A DNA stretch of 64,000 bases from Sipunculus nudus (taxonomy: Eukaryota > Annelida > Sipuncula > Golfingiida > Sipunculidae), in NCBI GenBank assembly GCA_026874595.1, contig CM049318.1, forward strand, positions 32,150,956-32,214,955, read 5' to 3'. Both the position numbers and the translations under genes were made by a program. The notes beneath the pieces were generated by a model that saw only the letters and a list, made by a program, of their open reading frames with translations, did no database searches and was not told the origin of the DNA. Positions 37,701-49,700 of this stretch are shown here, piece after piece; the stretch's first letter is position 1, and every line of letters starts with the position of its first letter.

Positions 37701-40700
37701 AATAAGTATACACACTGTTTGTTAAATGAGGGACAAACAATATCATTGAGCTCATAACTATCTCAGCTATAATTAATTATTGGAATTAATAGTCAATTTC
37801 ACACCTGGTGAAGTTTTTACTCTTCCGAAGTAAGGAATTCCTTAACTGATGAATATCTACACTTGCATAGCAATACACCTTATTGTTGACACAATTAAAT
37901 GTGCACTTTAATCATTGTAACCCTGGTGGTACAATACAAAATCTAAAATGTAGCATAGCCTAGAATAAGAATGAATCAAATTCAGGAAATTATAACATTC
38001 ATCAAGTTTATGCACCATCTGGGGGTTAAAAAAAAAAGGGGGGAGAGCAGGGCAGAGGGGAAGCCTGCTTGTGGTGCCAAAGCTGAGCCAAGGCAAGCTG
38101 CCTGGAGTGGGTGTTACATAAAACAAGTGAAGGCTGTACTACTAGGTGGGCTTGATGTAAACAAAACTTGACTTGGTGTATGAAAAACTGAATAAAAGCT
38201 ACTCTTTTCAATCAATTACTTTGATATTTCAGATTTAAAAAAAAAATAATTTCTTTTGTATATATGCTGTGAAAATCAGATCAACAGTGCTTATAGGGAA
38301 GAAACGTGCCTTTGCCAAAGTTGGACAAATTTAAGGTAATGATTTTTTATTAATTCTAATAACTTGAAAAATTAGCGAAATTCAGATCTAATTTTGGGTA
38401 ATCAATTGAATCTTGATTAAATAAAGTTATATCCCAGAAAAAAGTCTCCAGCTTCAGCAATTTTCATGTTAAGTGAGTAATTTCCTGATTTTTTAAGAAT
38501 TGCATTATGTTTGGGCCAATCACTTCAGAACAATACTGACAGTACTGACCTAATTTTTTGTATGTTAATAGAAAATGTATGGAAGAATATGCAAACTAAA
38601 TATGATCATATAGAGATCACTGGTTTTGAAATTATGCAGCCTTGAAGTGTAACAACCGCTTTTTTAACAGCAGTTTTTCCTTAATATCTTGAAGGAATGA
38701 AGTTGTAATGACCCAATTTTTAGTATGATAGGAGATTTTTGGGATATCTAACTGTATGCAAAATTTTGGATTTGTAGGACCAACGGTTTCAAAACGTGCC
38801 CTATTAACGGACGGACAGACAAAGGACACAGGACCATGACTATAGCTCAGATGACTTACAGTCAGCTGAGCTAAAAATCTCACTGCTCGGCTGAGTTTCA
38901 AACTCACAATCATCCGGCTTTGCACTAACCCTAGACCACATGAGCCAGTTAAGATGAGGAACTTGAGCTTTACAATACTTTGATTTATACAAAGACCATG
39001 ATCATTCCAAAAACTACTATGGTTAGTGATTTGGTGTACAACTGAAATTATATGATATTTATAATTGCAATTAGTTACAGTGAGAAAAATAAAACAAGTG
39101 ACCCAGGGGTCATGACGCTCAGCTGACCAGGAAGACATTGACAAAAGTAATTTTATCATCTGAATGGCAAATTTGAATGAAATACTTTTTCCAAACTTGA
39201 CCTTTTGTATAAAATCATCCAATATTCATTGGGGTACTATGGAGCTCTGTAGCATGAAGGATATGGGTAACAGACACCTATTTTCAAGGTTTACAAGATG
39301 ACTTTTCAGGGGTCTCCCAGCATGTCAAAAAATAAAATTCTAGGTCCAGTTATTATGATTTGTGCCCTGTTAACAAATCCAAATGTTTATTCTAGGGGGT
39401 ATTTCAAAGCTGCATAGGATGAAGGATATGGGTAACAGAGATGTAATTTCAGGTGCACAAGGAGACTTTTCAGGGGCCTCCCAACATATCAAGAAAGGAG
39501 ATTCTAGGTCAAGTCATTATAATTTGTGCTCTGTTAACAGATGACCAAATCTTTATTCTGGGGAGTACTTCGGAGCCCAAGAGCATGAAGGATATGGGTA
39601 ACAGGGACCTTATTTCGGGTTTCCATGTAGACCTTTTATGGGCTTCCCTGGAGGTGAGGACAGAAGATTCTAGGTCCAGTCATTATGATTTGTGCCCTGT
39701 TAATATATGACCAAATCTTTATTCTGGGGGGTACTTCAGAGCCCCATAGCTCACAGAATATGGGTAACAGGGACCTTATTTCTGGTTTCCATGTAGACCT
39801 TTTATGGGCTTCCCTGGAGGTGAGGACAGAAGATTCTAGGTCCAGTCATTATGATTTGTGCCCTGTTTACAGATGACCAAATGTTTAAAAATCACAAAAG
39901 TAGAGAAAAAAAATCGTAAAAAATTAAAAAAAATATAGGTGGCACCACCAATCTCCAGAAATTGATGAAACACTCCATGATCAATATCCATGCAAAGAAT
40001 CATGGTGATTAATGCATTAGTTGTTCAGATACTTGAGTTTTTGTATTAAATTTTGCATTATTCTGGGGGGTACTTCAGAACCCCATGGCTTGAAGAATAT
40101 AGGTCACAGTGACCTAATTTCAGGTTTACAAGGAGAATTTCCATAGACCTCCCAGGATTTCAAGTAAGAAGATTCCCGGTCTAGCGGTTACGATTTGTGC
40201 CCTGTTAATAGACAGACGCCTGGATGGCCGGACGGACGATGGACAAAAGGTGATCCCTACAGCTCAGATGACTTTCAGTCAGCTGAGCTAAAAATTGAAA
40301 AAATACAGGTGGCGCCACCAGAATGCAGAAACTGATGAAACATTTCATGATCAATATCCATGCAAAGAATCATGGTGATCAATATAATAATTGTTCAGAT
40401 ACTTGAGCTTTTGTATCAAATTTTCCATTATTCTGGAGGGTACTTCGGAGCCCCATAGCTCAGAGGTTATGGGTAACAGAGACCTAATTTCAAGTTTTTA
40501 AGGAAACTTTTCATGGGCCTCTCAGCATGTCAAGAGAGAAGATTCTAGGTCCAGTTGTTACAATTTGTGCCATGTTAACAGATGACCGCATCTTATGAGG
40601 TCTCAAAAATAGAGAAAAAAATTCATAAAAATAAAAAAAATACAGGTGGCGCCACCATACTGCAGAAACTGATGACACATTCCATGATCAATATCCATGC

Positions 40701-43700
40701 AAGGAATCATGGTGATCACTGCAATAGTTGTTTAGATACTTGAGCTTTTGTATCAAATTGTCCATTATTCTGAGGGATACTTCAGATGACTTACAGTCAG
40801 CTGAGCTAAAAACACTTAATGGTCAATATCCATGCAAAGAATCATATTGATCTCCGTATTAGTTGTTCAGATACTTCAGCTTTTGTATCAAATTGTCCAT
40901 TATTCTGAGGGATACTTCAGAGTCCTATAGCTTGAAGGATATGGGTAACAGAGACCTAATTTCAAGTTTCCACAGGCACTCTTCATGGGCCTCCTTGCAT
41001 GATAAGAATGAAGTTTCTAGGTCCAGTTGTTGCAATTTGTACCCTCTTGATAGATAACATAGGTGGCGCCACCAGTCTGCAGGAACTGATGGAACCTCTC
41101 ATAATCAATATGTATGCCAAAAATCATGACCACCAGTGATGTAGTTATTGAGATATTGAAGTTTTTGTATGAAATTTTGACTACTCTGGGGGGGTACTTT
41201 GGGGCCCCATAGCTCGAAGGATATGGGTAACAGAGACCTAATTTCTGGTTTCCATGGAGACTTTTCATAGGTCTCTCAGTGTGTCGAGAATGAAGATTCT
41301 AAGTCCAGTCATTACTATTTGTGCCATGCTAACAGATGACAGCATCCTTAAAGGTCTCAAAAATAGAGGAAAAAATCGTAAAAAATCGAAAAATACAGGT
41401 GGCGCCACCAGTCTGCAGGAACAGATGACACATCTCATGATCAATAGTTATGCCACAAATCATGACCAGCATTCAAGTAGTTAATGAGATATTGAAGTTT
41501 TTGTATGAAATTTTTTACTTTTCTTGGGGGTACTTTAGGGCTCCATAGCTCGAAGAATATGGGTAACAGAGACCTAATTTTGGTTTCCATGGAGACTTTT
41601 CATAGGTCTCTCAGTGTATCGAGAATGAAGATTCTAGGTCCAGTCGTTATGATTTGTGCCACGTTAACAGATGACAGCATCCTTAAAGGTCTCAAAAATA
41701 GAGGAAAAAATCGTAAAAAATCAAACAATACAGGTGGTGCCACAAGTCTGCAGGAACTGATGGAACATTTCATAATCAATATGTATGCCAAAAATCATGA
41801 CCATCAGTGATGTAGTTATTGAAATATTGAAGTTTTTGTATGAAATTTTTGACTACTCGGGGGGGGGGGGGGGGGGGGTACTTTGGGGCCCCATAGCTCG
41901 AAGGATATGGGTAACAGAGACCTAATTTTGGTTTCCATGGAGACTTTTCATAGGTCTCTCAGTGTGTCGAGAATGAAGATTCTAGGTCCAGTCGTTATGA
42001 TTTGTGCCACGTTAACAGATGACAGCATCCTTAAAGGTCTCAAAAATAGAGGAAAAAATCGTAAAAAATCAAACAATACAGGTGGCGCCACAAGTCTGCA
42101 GGAACTGATGGAACATTTCATAATCAATATGTATGCCAAAAATCATGACCATCAGTGATGTAGTTATTGAAATATTGAAGTTTTTGTATGAAATTTTTGA
42201 CAACTCGGGGGGGGGGGGGGGGGGGTACTTTGGGGCCCCACAGCTCGAAGGATATGGTTAACAGAGACCTAATTTCTGGTTTCCAAGGATATTTTTCATG
42301 GACCTCTCAGTGTGTCAAGAATGAAGATTCTAGGTCCAGTCGTTACTATTTGTGCCAAGCTAACAGATGACAGCATCCTTAAAGGTCTCAAAAATAGAGG
42401 AAAATATCGTAAAAAATCGAACAATACAGGTGGCGCCACCAGTCTGCAGGAAGTGATGACACATCTCATGATCAATATGTATGACAAAAATCATGACCAT
42501 CAGTCAAGTAGTTAATGAGATATTGAAGTTTTTTGTATGAAATTTTTTACTTTTCTTGGGGGTACTTTGGGGCTCCATAGCTAGAAGAATATGGGTAACA
42601 GAGACCTAATTTCTGGTTTCCATGGAGACTTTTCATAGGTCTCTCAGTGTGTCAAGAATGAAGATTCTAGGTCCAGTCTTTACGATTTGTGCCTTGTTAA
42701 CAGATGTTTACATTTTGAAAGGTCTCAAAAATAGAGAAAAAAATTCGTAAAAAATCGAAAAATACAGGTGGCGCCACCAGTCTTCAGGAACTGATGGAAC
42801 CTCTCATGATCAATATGTATGCCAAAAATCATGACCATCAGTCAAGTAGTTAATGAGATATTGAAGTTTTTGTATGAAATTTTGGACTTTTCTGGGGGGT
42901 ACTTTGGGGCCCCATAGCTCAAAGGATATGGGTAACAGAGACCTAATTTCTGGTTTCCAAGGAGATTTTTCATGGACCTCCCAGGATGTCAAGTAAAAAA
43001 AAGATTCCAGTTCTAGCGGTTACTATTTGTGGCTGGTTAACGGACAGACAGACGGACAGACAGACAGACAGACGGACGACGGACAAAGAGTGATCGCTAT
43101 AGCTCAGATGACTTTCAGTCAGATGAGCTAAAAATTAAAATAACCTGGAGAAAGTTGCCACATATCTGAAAGAGCATATTTGCAAAATTCCCATGGACAA
43201 AGGAATCAGTCTTTGTTTAATCATGACACTGCAATCTACACTCACATTTATACAAGTTTTCTTTTAAATTTTCAAATATGCTAAAAACAAAAGACCATAC
43301 AAATGAAAGAACCTCTGATAATGTCAAAAAGTTACCTGTGTTTTTAGTTCCATCTGCTGGTTTTTCTCCTCTACCTGTTGTTTCAAGCTTGTCACCTGAT
43401 CCTCAACTGTAATACAGGAATGTGTTAAAATTAACAGTACACTGTATAACTTATGAAAACCAAACACTTTCTGCCTACGCAAAGGATCAGTTGAGATTAG
43501 TATTCTCAGTTCTGTTTGACTGACTATTAGGAAGATTTATACAAAGTGACAAACACATTGAGAACTAGAATTCTGCATTCTAAGGAATGTATGCCTCTGC
43601 CATGTGAGGGGTGCCTACTGTGGGATGCTCCCCAACCTTTGTTTGTCTTCACTTATTCATCCCATATTCCAAGGTACATTCATACATAAGTGACTGTACA

Positions 43701-46700
43701 TTTGTGAATATTCCTTGAGGACAGTCCTGAAGCTAGATCATGTGCCAGATCAACACCAAATTCTAAATGGTTCTTCATTCGCCCATTTCCAAAAAGCCAA
43801 GAAACTTTCATGAGATTCCGTTCATGATTGCAGGTGTTATATTGTTAATCCTGACTGGTGGGAGACAATAATGAAGACTGATGGGAAAAGAATGTAGATT
43901 GGTCCATGGGAATGCTGACACCATTCACTGTCCTCCACCATAATAGTAACTTGTTTTGCTGATCTACAAATAAGGCATCTCAATCTAGTATTGTCATGTT
44001 ACAAGGGAACATATCTTTAATTTTTTAGACTCCTGAAGTATGGATTCTTCTGACTGGTTCATAGGTCATCCAAAATGTGGCACACAACACTTTGATCTCA
44101 CTATTTGTATTAAAACTGATGGTGGTGGCATCAAACCATTGTCATGCAACTGTGGCAACACCTTGAAAATGCCTGTTAGGTTTTGAAGTGATCAATAAAA
44201 TGTCATGTGTGTCCTGGGGGGGGGGGGGGGGGAGGTGTTATCTTTAATATTTTCCCCTAAAATACTGAGAAATTTAACATTTATTGTGAAGGGTCTATCA
44301 TGGCGCCATTTATAACAGAAACTATGCCAGGGAACTCAGCCCATTGAAAACCTGTCCTGCACAATTCACCTTTTGCAAAAAGCCCAAATAGATAAATATA
44401 TTTTGAGATATTTATATATTACAAATCAATGGCCACTTACCTTCTGACCTTGCTGATTTGACCTTGACATCCAGAAGTTCGGCATCCTCCTTTATCTGCG
44501 CTATCAGCTGATTCCTCTCCCGAGACACTTGTTCCAGCTCACAACGCATCTGTTCCAATAGTTCCCTATGGATAATATAGAATGGTCCTGGTAAAACCTT
44601 TATGATAAAAAAATAAACAAATGATCAAATGTTTCAAGTTCACTTATCTACCAACCATATCAATTATTTGTAATTTTCCATTTTTTTTTTAAAGATTTTG
44701 CAAATATATCACCCATTATGCAAGATCCAAAATTTGAATCAGCCATGCCTACTATTATGCTGATAATAGACATCAATTTCATATGAAAGTTTCAAAGTTG
44801 ACCAAAGAAGGCCCAAACTCCACGCTTACCAAAATGAATAAAAGAAATGTGCCATGAACATGCATGTTATCAGTCTTCAGGTCAACTATTCTGCATTCTG
44901 TCTTACTTGTCTTGTTGTGATTCTGTTGACTTTTGGTCAGTATGTCCTTCACCTTCATGAGCCAGTCTCAGTAAGGCCTCCTTCCTGGCAAACTGACCTG
45001 TCACAAAAGATACTGATATACATGAATCATCTATACATAAACCTATTTTAAACCGCTGTTATTATGTTATGTTTTGGTATATATGTTATTTAAAGTGAGT
45101 TTCATGAAAATCCATAAAATATTTGCTAAGTATTACAGTCTGGTGACCTCTGACCTCATTAAATATGAATGGATTTTACAGAGAATCTAACTAAGGCAAT
45201 ATATAATACTGGATTAATATTTCTGCTGAGATTCATCAAAGTCTATCATATTTCAGGTCAGTTTTTGTTGACACACCACAAAAAAGCCTGGTGACCTCTG
45301 ACCTCATTAAATATTCATAGGTTTTGCCAAGAACTGATCTTGTGTGAGATAATCTATAGGTAAATAGTTTTATAGAGTTTAATGAAAATCCTTAAAATCC
45401 CTGGTAGTTTTCCTGGCCACACTAAAAGAGGGACAGACGGATGCTGCCCATGCCATAATAAGACCCACCTTAGGCAGGTATGATAAAAGCCCTGGGATTG
45501 AAATGATTTATGGACAGCTAAAACACACTTGTTGGACAATACACAACAATTTTAAAAGTACCTTTTGCCAAACATTTCAACCCCTTCATTATCAGGATAC
45601 TTACAGGTTAGTGTTTGCACTTAAGAAATTTTGTGCAAAAAAATAATAAATGTAATATTATTCTCATATGTTTAAATGTCAAGGTCAAACAATGAACCTG
45701 ACCTACTGACCTTGAAGCACCTCCATTCTTGACTTGGCATACAACAACCTTTGACTGTAAGTCCTCAATCTTTTCATTGCCTCTGACACTTGGCTCTCTA
45801 TTGCTTGGTAATTATCAAACATTCTGTCAATGACATAACATAAGCTATAAGTCAAGTTAATTTCCTCCCTGCTATGTACATATACACCCAAATATAATAT
45901 TGGCATAAAAATAAAAATTCACAAATTAATTCAATCAACATATTTTTTTCTCCAGCTGAATCATACAATTAAAAATTTTGTCAAAAACAGTCATTTGGAA
46001 TGCATCTGCAACATGTGACCAGGGACCCTGTATCAATCTGCATTTACCAATTAACTTTCACAGGCTCAAAGAACATCTACAGTGATATTTACTGAACCTG
46101 TCATTTTACCTTTAATAAAGGATGATATTATAAATGGGCAAATCTTTCTGACACATCTCCTGTGAAATGGATTAACCTTAAAAAGATACAAAAGTTATAC
46201 ACCTGACATGCATCACTTAGGAAAGACAAATTTAAATACAGATCCAGCAATAGCTACTCATTTAACTACACACTGCATGGTAAAGGTGGGGTTTTTTAGT
46301 CTGATATCACTGACGATGTCAGTCTCATCCAACTTTACACTTTGAATTCCTGGTCTTTCAGGCTTGTTCATTCTTGTAGTTTTTCTCAGCTCTCTGGAGA
46401 GCATACGACCCAAGCAGCCATATGAGGCACTAGAAGGTTATTCGTTCAACATTTTCCTTCCTCATATGACCAGTACCGATTCACTACTGGGTCAAGAGAG
46501 CGCACCCTTGTGGTAAAGACTTTGCCTAGGAGTCTTAGCGCAGACGGCGGTCAGAACGGGACGCAAACCCACAACCTTGCGGTCACAAGTCCAGCGCCCT
46601 TAACCATTACGCCATCATGCTCCACATGCACGGGGTGTCTCAATTTAATTCCACTTACTCTGAGGTAGCTCCTGCCAGTTTAACTACAGCAGCGTGGTCA

Positions 46701-49700
46701 GCCTGTGCTTGTTTATCAAGGTGCTGAGACAGGTCCTGTGCTCGGTTCAATTCTACCTGTAACATCTGAAATACAGGACAAGACATCTAGATTCAATTAA
46801 GTTGAATTATCAATAACATTTGATGACAATCAGTCATGTCAGCTTTAAAGAAGAGATAATGGCAAATTAAGCACAACTGCACAGTGAAACTCTCCTAATT
46901 CAATATCATAACATAACACCCTGAAATTTGAATGATTAAAATTATTAATTTAAAATAACCTCAACTAAGAGATTAAGCTTGACTAAAAATATTTAGATGA
47001 ATCACAAAATATTAACCAGATATGATGACATGTATTAGAAATCCTGGAAAACTAAATTTGCATTTCAAATGACATTTTTTTTTCTTATTTTAAGTATACA
47101 AATAATAATAATAATCCTGTGCAAAGTCTGAAAGACATAAACAAAAGTTAAAGGTACTACTGTATTCTTTCCCAGGATGGAAGAAGATTTAAATGGAGGA
47201 GACAGCCAGACCCATGTTGACAGGAGGAGACAACATGGCCAAAGACACTTTATTCCAGTAATTTCCCCTGATTGCACAGATAATTTCACTCCATTTAGTA
47301 CCTTAACAATACGCCAGATGTCGCCACATTACAGTAACCTGGACCTTAGGTAATTTAAACTATCATAAATGTATAGATATTACAATTTAAGATACAACAG
47401 GTACCCTACCTTTGAGTGGTTCTTCTGAAGATCAAGATCAGCTGATTTATTAGCCAGAGAATGCTGCATCACCTGGATCTGGTTTTGTGCTGATGACAGC
47501 TGGTCGTCAAGGTGAGACATCTGTGGTAGGAAGCTCAACCAATCAGATGGGACTATTTATTTTTTCCCCTAGCGCACAAGGGATTTGTTAGGGTTTGCAC
47601 TAGTACATCAGGAACAGTAACAGTATATAAAAGTATTACTGCAAGTGATGTAAGATGTGTAATAAAATATATATAATGGAAATCTCTAGATGATTAAGTA
47701 TAATATCAATGTCAATGTACCTTCATATTACATGGGTTACATTAATTTTTCATGTCTTTTGAAATCTATGTGTATCACTAATAAAAGTATGTACAACAGA
47801 AAATAAGTGTTAGTTTTCTTCAAACTTTAGATGAGAGTGTTGTAATTAAATTTATTAAGTCTGTGTTTAAGTTGAGCCTTCCTGTGAAAGGTAACCAAGA
47901 TGGGGCTTGGTCATATATTATTTTGTGGAATGTAACAACTGATTTATTTGAATACATGAAAGATGAAATTTTGCATCAACCATTATCCATAGTCAGCCAG
48001 TTGGTAAAGAAATTCCTCACCATGCTTGGGTATCACATTTTTAAACATATATACAACATTGTTAAACTGGTTCAGACTTCAAAGTGAAGTCCCTTATAAA
48101 ATACAATGTACATACAAGCAGACTTGGAAAAGACTGAGACCATTTTAATATAATAGTATACCTATTTGATGACTTTATGTTTATTGTCAATAAACTAGAA
48201 AGTTTTCCAATATAGCGATTAATATAAACTATAATTTCAGTCAAAATAATTTTACAATTAAGTATATTATATTTTCCACATATCTAAACTGAGTTAATAT
48301 TGTTGTGACCTATAGCTAGTGTTAATATCCTACCTTTGAAGACCACTTTCTATTTTCATCTTTGCTGACCAGATCTGATGATTTTTGCTGAATCATTAAG
48401 GCAAAGACTTTTTCTCTCCACCTAGTAACAACAGATTAATTGCTTTTATTCATAAATTCCTGACATATGGTTATATTCATAACAGTATAACTAACAGTGC
48501 ATATTTGGCCAATCCTCTTTTTTTAAGTGTTAATAAATTTGCATTGAGCATCCTAGAATTCATCTCAATAGTAAGTCTTAAGGTAGGTCATACTGGTAAA
48601 ATTGCATCCTTAAGAGGTGGCAAAGCAGCTAGAGTAAGGAGAATAACAGCTCAGTAGTTAATCATATATCAGGCCTGGCCTGTAGGTTACACGGGGCAAA
48701 TAATATCTCATCATTAATTTTCTTCATGGAAGCCATAAGCTTAGAAAATGCATATAGACATTTAGTTTGATCATCATTAAAAAAAACATATCCAATTGCC
48801 CAAGAAATTCAGTTTTTACAGAAGCAACAAAACGGATGGATTATTCTGTACACACTGGTGATATGTAATATGTACGTGTATCCGCCAAAATCAGAGTAGA
48901 ACGGGCGAAGTGAGGCATGGATTGAGTGGCTCGGGGAAATAGACAGGATGTTTTGCATATAAGCATGGATGAGGCAAAACCAGAGTGGGACAGGTGAAGT
49001 GAGGCATGGATTGAGTGGCGAAGGGAAACAGAGAGAGGTGTGTTGCACATAAGCATGGACGTCTGCAGCAGAAATGTGTATGAAGGTGGCGTCACTTGCC
49101 ACACAATCCAGAAAGTTATCCAAGTTGTATATAATTGCAAAATTTAGGGCAGATCAGTCAACACCACTGCCAAGATATGAGTGATTTTATCCCATGGCAG
49201 ACAAACAGATAGACACTGTGCAAAAATGGTTGCAGGAGGCATCAGCAGTTTTGGTATGATGAAGAGCTATGTGAGATCTATACACATGCAAAATTTTGGC
49301 CCAATCGGTCAGACGGTTCCCGAGATATTAGCTTTGATGTCTGCAGCCTGAATGTGAAAGTAGGTGGCGCCACCTGCCACAAAATCGAAAAAGCTATCCA
49401 AGATGTATATACATGCAAAATTTTAGGCAGATAAGTAAATCGACTGCCAATGATATGAGTGATTGTTTCCCCACGGCAGACAAACAGACAGACGCTGTGC
49501 AAAAATGGTTGCAGGTGGCGCCACCAGTTTTACCTATGATAAAGAGCTATGTGAGATCTATACACATGCAAAATCTTGGCCAAATTGGTCAGACAGTTCC
49601 CAAGATATTAGCTTGGATGTCTGCAGCGTAAACGTGAATGTAGGTGGCGCGACCTATCATAAAATCCAGAAAGTTATCCAGGATGAATATACATGCAAAA

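Noticed and set aside
38632-39222. 196-codon open frame on the - strand
   Set aside because: It crosses a family B left end, a SINE fragment and the family A right end; the same partial frame recurs in other B copies simply because the DNA is repeated.
39453-42515. Serial open frames of 60-101 codons with a common MGNRDLI...RSSHYDL or SILKGLKNRGK text
   Set aside because: Repeated because the 337-bp DNA monomer repeats; no start context, no splice support, and frames shift between monomers.
39091-43135. Regular ~337-bp repeats as a CRISPR-like array
   Set aside because: Whole monomers are similar with no short-repeat/unique-spacer pattern, and the DNA is eukaryotic.
46287-46623. A tRNA gene on the - strand
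   Set aside because: A and B boxes are present, but the acceptor and anticodon stems do not form and the body extends over 300 bp; a SINE explains it.
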